A stretch of 37,404 nt of DNA from an uncultured bacterium (lineage in GTDB: Bacteria > Patescibacteriota > Gracilibacteria > Absconditabacterales > Absconditicoccaceae). The stretch covers positions 1-37,404 of the forward strand of contig CAMVSQ010000009.1 in assembly GCA_947170225.1 (NCBI GenBank), read 5' to 3'. Position 1 is the first letter of the stretch; the number at the start of each line of letters is the position of its first letter. The position numbers were made by a program, and so were the translations under genes. This document shows positions 7,671 through 17,818 of the stretch, in pieces. The notes under the pieces were generated by a model that ran no database searches, was not told the origin of the DNA, and saw only the letters and a program-made list of their open reading frames with translations.

Positions 7671-7993
7671 ACAAAAAATCATTGTTTTTTTTTCACAGCC
7701 GACATTTCAAGACGGCGTTTCTCCTGCTCGGAAAGTGCATCAGGTCTCAAGTCATAGATCACCCTAAGGATTTTCTTTGGAAGCGGATTCCCAAGCCGCT
7801 TATGATGCAAAGCACATTCCACAAGTTTCTGAGGCGTCACTGATTTCGCGGTCAAACCGCCATTGACCCTCTGAATAACCAAGTTACCTGACTTCGCATC
7901 ATAGTAAATCCGATGCTTCTCGAAAGAATCAAGTCGATTCTTCGGCACTCCAAGTTCAAGGAGTTGTTCTTTTCGTTTCTGTTTTGGATCCAT
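7661..7993 (-). CDS. Cassette gene A: basic small protein, 104 aa plus code-25 extension
   Basis: From MDPKQKRK (ATG 7993) the frame runs 104 codons to a TGA at 7681-7679. Read as Gly it continues GFFVRF to TAG at 7661 (110 aa). The core is basic, with LLELGVPKNR near the start and GNPLPKKILRVIY near residues 68-80; both match the paralogue at 8263-8577 (LLEAGVPERH, GVPLSKVALRDLY). All five other Gly are GGN. An upstream in-frame ATG at 8047 exists, but that extension would cover the palindrome at 8008-8027 and lacks a paralogue counterpart. Family unknown. The paralogue's stop is TAG at the equivalent place, so this TGA may be an inherited stop. Confidence 0.65.
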
Positions 7994-8007
7994 TTTATAA
8001 ACGATTA

Positions 8008-8027
8008 CCACGACAACGTTATCGTGG
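8008..8027. promoter_or_regulatory. Dyad upstream of cassette gene A
   Basis: Minus-strand sequence CCACGATAACGTTGTCGTGG, an almost perfect 20-bp palindrome 14 nt before the ATG. Its core ACGTTGT is identical to that of the dyad upstream of cassette gene B. It could be an operator or an mRNA hairpin that presents the core in the loop. Confidence 0.5.
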
Positions 8028-8161
8028 GCAAAGTTAAATATATACAAACAAGAATCTAAGTCAAGACATAATAATATTTTTATCCCATTTTACTCATAAA
8101 ATTATTGAATCAATAAACAAAAATTTTTTCATATTAGATAATACTATATAAAAAAAATAGA

Positions 8162-8216
8162 GATCCTACTAATCCAACACCACCAAACATGAATAATTGA
8201 ATCAATAGAATCTCAA
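8162..8216 (-). terminator. 3' hairpin of cassette gene B
   Basis: GAGATCCTA pairs with TAGAATCTC (one mismatch), wide loop. The minus-strand order after the stop (CAATGA, T-run, GAGATTCTA) repeats that behind gene A. Confidence 0.5.
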
Positions 8217-8262
8217 AAAAGTCATTGCTGTTAACACCTTTTCGGAGTTATCCTTCGCTCAC

Positions 8263-8577
8263 CTACCTTCTCCGTTTTTTAGGCCACTTCATTTTGCCTA
8301 TACGATGAAGTTCATCTTTAGATAGCTTAACACCACCTGCATAGAGATCTCTCAAAGCAACCTTTGAAAGAGGCACACCCGAGGAACGAAAATCAAGCAA
8401 CCCTGAAACAACAGATGCCTTAGAATCGCAAGGCACTGTTTTCAGCTTATTATCCTTAATAATAAGGATTCGATCCCTAGTTCTAGTAACATAAGGCATT
8501 CCCTTATCTAGGATTGAGAAATGCCTTTCAGGCACACCAGCCTCTAGCAAACTGTTTTTTAATGATTCCGTTAACAT
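8263..8577 (-). CDS. Cassette gene B: basic small protein, 104 aa, paralogue of gene A
   Basis: Starts MLTESLKNSLLEAGVPERHF and ends KMKWPKKRRR, TAG stop. It aligns with gene A at a constant one-residue offset: LLE-x-GVP near residue 10-16 and G-x-PL-x-K-x-x-LR-x-[IL]Y near 67-79, followed by a basic tail. No membrane segment or signal peptide. All seven glycines are GGN and none TGA, and G/C-ending codons are common, unlike core genes nearby. It has its own dyad upstream and hairpin downstream, so each paralogue is a one-gene cassette. The basic tail suggests nucleic-acid or membrane contact. I know no family for it. Confidence 0.7.
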   Translation of the reverse strand: MLTESLKNSLLEAGVPERHFSILDKGMPYVTRTRDRILIIKDNKLKTVPCDSKASVVSGLLDFRSSGVPLSKVALRDLYAGGVKLSKDELHRIGKMKWPKKRRR

Positions 8578-8592
8578 AACTAAGATTTTTAT

Positions 8593-8613
8593 ACCAAAAC
8601 AACGTGTCTTGGT
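8593..8613. promoter_or_regulatory. Dyad upstream of cassette gene B
   Basis: On the minus strand ACCAA...TTGGT arms enclose GACACGTTGTT, 15 nt before the ATG at 8577. Position and the core ACGTTGT match the dyad before gene A, while the arms differ in sequence but keep pairing, a compensatory pattern that favours an RNA hairpin. Confidence 0.5.
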
Positions 8614-8702
8614 GTCAGCAATTATAATTATTTATTCAAAAAAGTCAAATATATTACATCATTATTTTTTACAATATTTTTACAAGAATATTTTCAAAAA
8701 AA

Positions 8703-8906
8703 CTAGAAAATATCAACAAAACAAATAACCAAAACAATAGTTAATATAATTGGCCAAGATTTTTTGAATTCACTTTTAAATATTTGCTTTCGACTTTTCC
8801 ATGCCCTTTGACGAGCAATTTCAATCAGACAATAAACTACAGTACATACACAAAAAACAATCAAACATTCTAATACAAACCTTAATAATCAGGCAAAAAA
8901 GTTCAT
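8703..8906 (-). CDS. Small two-TM membrane protein, 67 aa
   Basis: Starts MNFFAGLLRFVLECLIVFCV. Two hydrophobic segments (about 5-27 and 49-65) flank a basic cytoplasmic loop EIARQRAWKSRKQIFKSEFK. One Gly is TGA. It is the last gene of the long minus-strand series from ftsH (15760) downward, about 70 nt after the nucleotidyltransferase gene. Nothing in it points to a function; the size and topology resemble small membrane peptides that are often missed. Confidence 0.55.
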
Positions 8907-8975
8907 TTTATACAAATTAAAATCTAAAATATATATTTTTTTCATATTTCATTCTTAATTCTTAATTATTAATTC

Positions 8976-9797
8976 TTAATTATTTTCATACTCCTCTATT
9001 TGCTTTTTCACAATAGCTTCATCATCTGGATTTGTCACTCCAAACCATTGATCAGGAGTCGAATAAATTTTCATATTTACTCACGTATTTTTGATAATAT
9101 TCGTCAATTCTACTGGCAAATAGCATTCAATTCTCCTATCTCAAACATGCTCTTTTTTGAATTCAGCCAAAATTTCACTCAACATCTCCAGAGCTTTCCT
9201 ATTTAAACCAAAAATATTCATACTACACAAAGCATCCAATGTTAATCCAAAATCAGATAATTTAGATTTTTCAATTCAGATTGTCTCATTAATATTTTTT
9301 ACATATCAATCCTCTACCGTAAAAATTCACCTGTTAGTACTTCCTATTTCAGGAATTACATTTCACAAAATATATCATAAAGTACACAATTCATCAGGAT
9401 TATTTGCCAAATGATCATACAAAATTTTGAACGAATTTTTTCCATAAATGTCATCACCATTACAAACAACAAATGGTCAATCAATACAAGGTAACGCAGA
9501 ACAAACAGCATCTACAGTTCCCCAAGGTCTGTCTCTATCAGCTTCATCAAAAGTTTGTTTTGCATATTCTACAGGGATTCATTGATAGTTATCACCAAAC
9601 ATTTCTCTAAAAGGTCATTCAGTCATTTTTCAAACAATAAACACAATCTTTGAAAATCATGCTGGCAATGCTTGACTCAAAGAGTACTCAATCAAAGTAG
9701 AATCATTTGGTCAAACTTTTGCAAATTGCTTAATTCTTCATCCAAAACGAGAAGACATTCCTGCTACCATGTAAACAAGTGAAATGTTTTTTTCCAT
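8976..9797 (-). CDS. Sugar-phosphate nucleotidyltransferase, 273 aa
   Basis: A GT-A-fold NTP transferase, which joins a nucleoside triphosphate to a sugar phosphate to make an activated sugar. The signature near the start reads VYMVAGMSSRFGGRIKQFAK, a variant of the G-x-G-x-R...K nucleotide-binding loop. PWGTVDAV (about 90-97) is the substrate loop and VVCNGDDIYG (about 110-119) holds the metal-binding Asp. The N-terminal loop is A-G-M-S-S-R-F-G-G where many relatives have G-G-x-G-T-R-L. The exact nucleotide and sugar cannot be read from this. Next to a Nudix hydrolase in the same direction, which suits nucleotide-sugar metabolism. Confidence 0.8.
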
Positions 9798-9829
9798 GTG
9801 ATTTTATGATAAAAAGTTAAAAAATAATA

Positions 9830-10255
9830 TTAACATTTAAGGAACTTTTTCTCTCAAAACTTTTCTCTCAAAATCAATCACTCTCTTTTTCAAAAGAAGT
9901 CTAATATTCTTTCTCTATGGCTTTCTATAATATTTTCTGGTAATTTGTCTGCTCTAAATCGTCAAAATAATTTTGCTTCATCATTAAAAGACAATTCTCA
10001 TCATATGTTATTACAATGAAAAAGAAAGACTAAATCTTTCTCATCTTTTTTATTGTATAATCAAACTAACGAAATTACTGATGAATCAAGTCATGTCTCT
10101 TCCTTAATTTCACGAATAACAGCATTCCATGGCGCTTCTCATTCTTCCACTCATCATCACGGTAAATTCCATTTATCAATATCATTTCTCAATACCAAAA
10201 GTACACGATTATTTTCATCAAGTATTATTCAAAAAGCTCAAAGAGAAAATGACAT
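9830..10255 (-). CDS. Nudix hydrolase, 141 aa
   Basis: Hydrolyses nucleoside diphosphates linked to another moiety (MutT/NADH-pyrophosphatase-like). The complete Nudix box is present at about residues 35-57: G-x5-E-x7-REIKEETGL, preceded by three consecutive TGA-encoded glycines (LPGGGVEEGE). Start MSFSLGAFGIILDENNRVLL is the usual first strand. The C-terminus runs on past several TGA to FLKC and TAA. Substrate unknown. It lies 32 nt upstream of the nucleotidyltransferase start and so probably shares its mRNA. Confidence 0.88.
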
Positions 10256-10286
10256 TACAATAGGTTATAAAACAAAGTATATTTGT

Positions 10287-10312
10287 GCCCCTTTACTGAA
10301 AGGGGCTATTTT
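10287..10312 (+). terminator. Hairpin between the Nudix and four-CxxC genes
   Basis: GCCCCTTT (10287-10294) with AAAGGGGC (10299-10306) and loop ACTG; the T-run (10308-10312) is on the plus strand. Flanking genes are on the minus strand, where the T-run is missing, so it may act as an RNA-stability hairpin there rather than as a terminator. Confidence 0.5.
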
Positions 10313-10325
10313 TAATGAGATATTT

Positions 10326-10661
10326 TTACTTTTCCTTATTCCTTTTTTTGTGTCATGAACATTTTTTACATATACTGGAATATCATAGTTTCGTATCATA
10401 CTTAAAATTTCTCATACTCAAATTATATGTTTTGTGACATTTATTACAAACTCTCTTTGGTACGTGTTTCTTACAATCATCACATACTCATGTTACATCT
10501 CATGTATCATCTCTAGTTTGAGGCAGATAAGAGAAACGACTAATAGGTTTAAACGTTTCACACTTTTTACAAAACATTGTAGGCTCTTGGTTTTGTGTTC
10601 AATGCCATTCTGGTCTATCATTTTTAAAATGTGCTTTTAATAAATTAAGTCGTTCTATCAT
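10326..10661 (-). CDS. Four-CxxC zinc-binding protein, 111 aa
   Basis: Contains four Cys pairs: TMFCKKCET (about 29-32), GVCDDCKK (about 63-66), RVCNKCHK (about 75-78) and SICKKCSG (about 99-102), enough for two zinc ribbons or treble-clef units. The ends are basic (HKKRNKEK). Start MIERLNLLKAHFKN. No catalytic residues are obvious. The layout recalls the Cys-rich part of recombination-endonuclease-VII or HNH proteins, but without the HNH residues. A nucleic-acid-binding role is likely from zinc ribbons plus basic tail; this is inference. It follows the M20-like gene by 10 nt and precedes the Nudix gene. Confidence 0.7.
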
Positions 10662-10671
10662 ATTTAATCCC

Positions 10672-11973
10672 TTATTTCCTAAAAAACTCATACAAAAATT
10701 CTGTTCATTTTTCCAATAATTCCACATCCAAATTTTCATTTATTCCATCAATATTACTATCCACATTTACCAATGGAACATTGACAATATTTTGTACATT
10801 AGACAAAACAGTTTTTGCCACAGGCAATGAAAATCATGATAGAACTTGCCCAACTTTTTTGCCAAAAATCTGAGATAACAAAGTTTCAGCTTTGTTAGCA
10901 AAATAATTTGAAACACTAAATTTTATTGGTTCAGATTCTCACAAAAAACTTATCTCATAATCCAAATCTTTTGCAATATTACTTTTTATCCATTCTTGGA
11001 ATAAACTTTTTATTGCATCCACTTTTTGATTTGGCACAAGTTTAAAATTCAATACTGCACTAGCCTCCTGTTGCAATAATTCCAAAGACAATCCAGTATT
11101 TCAAGAATCAAAACTTACAACTTCTATGCAAGGCTTTCCTCAAATTTTAGAATAATAGTCTATATCATCCAATTTTATAGTTTTAGCTCCAAACTCCTGC
11201 AAAACCAAATCTTTATCAAATGGCAATCTAGCATTCAGTGTTTTTTCATTTGCAGAAATATCATCCATTTCATAATAAAAATAAGGAATCGTTATACGAT
11301 TATTTGAATCATAAATCTTTGACAAAAGTTTGCTCAATTCTTGAATAGAATTTTGCAAAATTCATCAATACTGTGAAACTATTGATATTTTTTCTGCAGT
11401 TTTTACCTTAATTTTTGCATTAAAAGATCACCTAAATCATGTAGTCAAAATAGGATTATTTTGTATCACTGTTCATATATTTGAAAAAAAGAAATCTGCT
11501 TTAAAATTATTCTCTTGAAACAATTTTATCAAATTTTTAGATCATTTCAATTTTTCTCATTCAATCACAAAAATTATGTTATATTTCAATTTATTTTCCT
11601 CAATTAATTTGAAAATATTAAACATATTCAACAAAGTTATAGCTTTTCCACCAGCCAATCCTCTACCAAAAATTTTATCTTTTCAAAAATACAAAGAAAA
11701 TGGATCATCTTTCCATCAATCTTTCATTTCTGCAACATTCACATCATAATTTCAGTAAATAACTCAAGTTTCACATTCTGATCAAACATCATATTGAGCC
11801 AATATTATAGGTGATTCTTGTCAGTTCACAACTCTGACATTAAAACCACTTTTTACAAACAAATTATACAACCATTCTCCACATTTTTTATGCTCTTTTA
11901 CACAATCATTTCCAAATGGCAATGTTTTAAAAGAAAGAAATTCTCTCAATAATGCATAATATTCAGCATTCAT
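10672..11973 (-). CDS. M20-family peptidase homologue lacking the metal ligands, 433 aa
   Basis: Length and sequence order fit M20 dipeptidases (PepV/CNDP type): VIYGNYDVNVAE (about 72-83; family YGHYDVQP), WKDDPFSLYFGKDKIFGRGLAGGKA (about 90-113; family GRG..D.KG), VIEGEKLKGSKNL (about 136-148; family EGEEEIGS), FSNIGT (about 163; family D), then FRGSFNAKIKVKT and SGFSLPV (family GGSIP). At each metal or catalytic position the usual residue is replaced: His to Asn, bridging Asp to Gly, Glu-Glu to Lys-Leu, Asp to Asn, terminal His lost. It is thus probably a pseudoenzyme: binding or scaffolding rather than cleavage. Embedded in the ftsH-side gene series, 24 nt after the TPR gene. Confidence 0.8.
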
Positions 11974-11997
11974 TTTAAAAAAAATAAAATAATAAAA

Positions 11998-12918
11998 TTA
12001 CCTATTCAACGAATATTCTTGTATTTTTCTTTTTGCTTTATCATTTGTTGGTTCTTGCTCCAAAACTTTGAAATAATACTTTTTTGCATTATCAAAATCT
12101 TCAATTTCTTCATAAAGTTCAGCCAATGTTAGTGCATAATTTGAATTTGTTGGCCTCAATTTTACTATTTTTTCCATTGTAGCAATAGCATCTTTTTTTC
12201 TATCCGTATTGTACAAAATTTCTACCATACTAATATAATATTTTGGATTGTTTGGTTTCAAATTTATTGCTTTTTCAATAAGCAATTCTGCAGTTTCATA
12301 ATCTCCCATAATCAAATATATTTCTCAAATTTGCCAAATTACATTATTGTCCTCTGGATCCACTTCAATTATCTTTTTCAACAAAGATAAAGCCTTTTTG
12401 TGATTTCAAATAGTAAAATACAAATCTGCCAACTCTTTGTTCAATTCTAAATTTTCTGGATCAATAGCCAATCACTCAATCAATTTTTTTTCATATTCTT
12501 CCAATTTTCATTCCTTTTTAAAAATATTAGCCTCATACGAAATTTTTTCTAATAATTTTTTTTGTTTTTCCTGTATAATTTTATTTTCAGATCAATCACT
12601 TCAAGCAGGAATAGCATTGATATCACCAGATTTATCTGTCGTTTTAACATCATTATCAACTACAGTAGTTTCAAAAATATTTGCAATAATAGTTTCTTCC
12701 GAGATAATTATATTATTTTCATCTCTTGTTTCTTTTGCTGTTTGTTGCAATAAATCATTTTTTATTTTCTCAAGTGCCTTTACATTATCTATTTTTTGCC
12801 TAATAAATTTATAAAACGACAAAATTTGTTTTCCAAGAAAATAAAACAAAAATCAAACTGGAAACAACAATAGCAATACTGTAAACACAATTCGAACAAT
12901 AACCAAAGCTTTCAACAT
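11998..12918 (-). CDS. Membrane-anchored TPR protein, 306 aa
   Basis: Residues about 1-30 (MLKALVIVRIVFTVLLLLFP...) form a signal anchor. A charged coiled-coil-like stretch follows, and from about 145 on there are at least four tetratricopeptide repeats, e.g. NKELADLYFTIGNHKKALSL, MVEILYNTDRKKDAIATMEK and LAELYEEIEDFDNAKKYYFK, each with the usual small and aromatic residues. TPR domains mediate protein-protein contacts; partner unknown. TAA stop. It lies 25 nt downstream of the PSP1 gene and 24 nt before the M20-like gene, so is probably in the same mRNA. Confidence 0.8.
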
Positions 12919-12943
12919 CTTTTTTAAATAATACTAAATAATA

Positions 12944-13852
12944 TTAACCTTCAATCTGACTTTTTATTTTTTCTAATTCTCTTTCCTCTTCTGTTTTTAC
13001 TCTAGGATCAGGCATTTTCAATATTTTAAGTTCTCAAGCAGGTAATCTATACATTTCGCTATTTTTTGTCTTAAATGTCACATCACCAGTCATAATATTA
13101 TAAGATGTCACAATTCACGAAATATCAGATTTCAACATTTTTACTTCACTTCATTTTTTGGGATAGTTTTTGCTTTCTTTTTTGTATATATCCAACTCAT
13201 AAATCAATGAACATTTTAATTTTCCACATCTTCATTTCAACCTTTCTATATCTCTTCATTCCAAATTTTGCAAAATCAAATTTTCCATTTCAATACTTGG
13301 CAATGGCAATGTGGTTTTACAATGCATTGGGATTATTCAATCAGCACCACATGGCAAATTATCTGTTCTTGGATCCATCTTTACCATATCTCTTGCTCAC
13401 ACTTGGAATAAAAAGATATTTTTTCAAATCTTCTCTCTAAATTTTTTCACAAAATCTGTAAACACATACCTATCTTCAGAATAAAAATAGAAATATAATT
13501 GATCCAAATAGATATGAAATCTGGCAGTCACTGGAATAGAATTTGGGAATTCTGCTTTGAATTTCTTTTTGAAAATAGGGAATATTTTCAATGCAAATTT
13601 ACTCTGCTCTTCAAAAAAAGTTTTTTCATCTCACTCCAATCTTTTTGTAAAATGCCCTACTCTATCTGTAGTTATATCATGTCATAGATAAACTCAAATT
13701 GATGGTTTCTGATGGTTATCTTCCATCGAATAAACCAGTTTGTCTCCAGGTTTCAATTTTTGTATAATTTCTGGATCAATATCTACAACTTTGATATTTT
13801 TATTTGTATACCAATCCAATACATATACATACTTTTTAGTTTGTTCAGACAT
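12944..13852 (-). CDS. PSP1 (YaaT-like) domain protein, 302 aa
   Basis: Residues about 100-235 carry the PSP1/YaaT signature: YFYFYSEDRYVFTDFVKKFR, LFQVGARDMVKMDPRTD, LPCGADG, then GRDIERLKGRCGKLKCSLIYE, with a Cys in CG and the closing C-G-K-L-K-C as in YaaT (QIGVRDEAK...GPCGR..CC). The N-terminus MSEQTKKYVYVLDWYTNKNI is a small beta domain. YaaT-type proteins work in RNA-processing complexes with RNase Y in Firmicutes; whether that holds here is unknown. Directly downstream of ftsH (63 nt gap). Confidence 0.78.
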
Positions 13853-13915
13853 TTTTTAGTTTATATTCTAAATTACAAAATTTCAGTGCTACCAGTTTCT
13901 TACAGAGAGCAAGTA

Positions 13916-15760
<1,845 letters not shown>

Positions 15761-16129
15761 GTTTTTTTTCAGCTTATAATTACTAAAACAAAATTAAATA
15801 GCTTCAACTAAACACTTATACAAAAATACATTGGAATTTCAAATAAAAAAAAGAAAATAAATTTGCCAAAAAAATGCAAAAAAAAATAAATCTTGCAATT
15901 ATAACATACTTCAAAAACAATTGACTTTACGATACCTTCAGGTTGCTTATGCCTATACTACAAAATATCCTTCAAGAAGACAAATTGCGGAAGATATCGC
16001 AAAATGCCTTCTTTTTCTTAAAAGGTAAACAATAGTATAAACATAAGCTCTTTCTTTATATCAATTTTTTCAAAAAAATTAAACAAATCAGAAAAAGTTA
16101 TTCTATCAGAAATCTGTAATTTTTTCACC
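15761..16129. other. AT-rich spacer between ftsH and the DUF4143 gene
   Basis: The ftsH promoter must lie in the left part (about 15765-15870), but I see no clean -35/-10 pair. The middle (15874-16035) holds a doubtful short frame listed separately. A less AT-rich patch at about 15935-16020 also reads as an open frame in a second register (…YPSRRQIAEDIAKCLLFLKR), which may be a decayed gene end. Confidence 0.4.
15874..16035 (+). CDS. Doubtful short ORF, 53 aa
   Basis: Under code 25 a frame runs MQKKINLAIITYFKNNGLYD... to TAG at 16035, with one TGA as Gly. Composition is protein-like (basic, alpha-helical), but there is no ribosome binding site and another register over the same bases is equally open. 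Could be a real small protein, a remnant, or chance. Confidence 0.25.
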
Positions 16130-16184
16130 ATTATTCCATCGAAAAAGTGTATTATTTTCATAATTATTCCATCGAAAAAATGTA
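16130..16184. repeat. Direct repeats ATTATTCCATCRAAAAA before the DUF4143 gene
   Basis: ATTATTCCATCGAAAAA occurs at 16130 and 16163, 33 bp apart, each followed by GTGTA or ATGTA. A third copy with A for G lies at 17566, just after the stop of the same gene. Two copies in the promoter region at near-integral helical spacing (three turns) suit a binding site, perhaps for autoregulation; flanking copies would also suit a mobile gene. Confidence 0.5.
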
Positions 16185-16260
16185 AAATGGTTTGATTTTT
16201 GAAAAATAATATGTATTATTAAGCGGTAAATCACATTTTATAATTATTTTCATAATTCCC

Positions 16261-17553
16261 ATGTATAGAAAAGCTATAGAACAACTAAAAAAATGGAAAA
16301 GCTCAAAAACAAGAAAACCATTACTCATAACTTGAGCAAGACAAGTATGAAAAACTTTTTTAATTAAAGAATTTTGAAACGAATGTTATTCAAATCAAAT
16401 TTATTTGAACTTTGAAAATGCTCCGATAGAAATTACTCAACTTTTTACAAATGATTTAAACCCACAAAAAATATTAACAAATTTAGAAATATATTTCAAA
16501 CAAGAGATTATTCCATGAAAGACCTTGATAATCTTCGATGAAATTCAAAGCAATCCAAGAGTCCTTACATCTTTAAAATATTTCAATGAATTAGCTTGAG
16601 AATATCATATTATCGCATCAGGTAGTTTATTATGAATAGCTTTACACAAAGAAACATCTTTTCCTGTATGAAAAATCGAATTTCTACATTTAGAACCAAT
16701 GAATTTTGAAGAATTTTTATTAGCAAATGGGGAAGAAAGACTTATAAAATCATGCAAAAAAGAATTAAACCAAAACTTTAATGATAAATTATACGAATAT
16801 ATGAAACAATACTTATTCATAGGTTGAATGCCAGAAGTAGTTCAATCGTGGATTAGCGAGCAAGATGTAGAAAAAGTTGACCTACTACAATGAAATATTT
16901 TACAATCTTATAAATATGATTTCTCAAAACACACAACAGAACAAATGACGAAAAGATTAACACAAATTTGGGAATCTATTCCACTACAATTCGCAAAAGA
17001 AAATGACAAATTCATACGATGAGTGATCAGAGAATGAGCAAGAGCAAAAGACTATGAAATAGCATTACAACGATTAGAAGATAGTGGACTTGTGAGAAAA
17101 GTAAATAGAATAAAAAGATGAGACAAATTACCACTTTTAGCATACCAAGAAGAATCTATTTTCAAACTGTATTTCTTGGATATATGACTTTTGAGAAAAC
17201 TTGCTGATATTCCAAGCCAAATACTAATGAACAAATCAACAATTTTTGATGAATATAACTGACTTTTTGCAGAACAATTCGTACTACAAAATTTACAAAA
17301 ATATAAATTTTTTTACTGGACCTCAAATGCCAATGCTGAAGTAGACTTTATATCACAAATCGGTGAATATATAATTCCATTTGAAGTAAAAAGTGGAAAA
17401 AATACAAAATCAAAAAGTTTAAAAATATATCGCGAAAAATATAATCCTAAAAAATCTATCCGTTTTTCTCTATTAGATTATATTGAACAAGAATGACTAA
17501 AAAACATACCACTATACCTAATATTTTGCTTTGATGAAATCTTACAAAAATAG
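16261..17553 (+). CDS. AAA ATPase with C-terminal DUF4143 (PD-(D/E)XK-like), 430 aa
   Basis: Starts MYRKAIEQLKKWKSSKTRKP. Walker A ITGARQVGKTFLIKEF near residue 25, NFENAP, Walker B TLIIFDEIQ, sensor-like HIIASGSLLG, then MNFEEFLLANG and FIGGMPEVVQ, the standard order of the AAA_14/DUF4143 family. Near the end AEVDFISQIGEYIIPFEVKSG matches the D...E-x-K nuclease-like core of DUF4143. The family is very common in bacteria and archaea, spreads horizontally, and has no settled function. Many Gly are TGA, so it is adapted to this genome. Flanked by three copies of a short repeat. Confidence 0.88.
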
Positions 17554-17818
17554 CTCTCAAATACAATTATTCCATCAAAAAAATATAAAAATAATAAAAA
17601 AAACAATCTTTCATTTTCAACACACAAAATACCTTGACATATGACAGTATAAAATACCACAAAACAACATGACCCGCTAAAGAGAAAAACTCATTGAATA
17701 ATAAAAGAAAATAGATAAATTAGTTACTAGTCGTTTGCTACTAGTCGCTAAATAGCATGAATACAAAAATCAGCGACTATAGGCCGGTGACTAGCGACTT
17801 TTAATCGTAGAGTAAAAT
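17554..17818. other. Spacer between DUF4143 gene and recG
   Basis: Contains the third copy of ATTATTCCATC (17566), a TTGACA at about 17633 and, at 17724-17800, a cluster of related words (ACTAGTCGCT, AGCGACT twice) forming inverted repeats AGTCGCT/AGCGACT. These may be decayed repeat elements or protein-binding sites upstream of recG. No coding frame. Confidence 0.4.

Noticed and set aside
7619-8216. Integron cassettes with attC-like sites at the cassette genes
   Set aside because: The 3' inverted repeats lack the core GTTRRRY-type ends and there is no integrase gene in the window.
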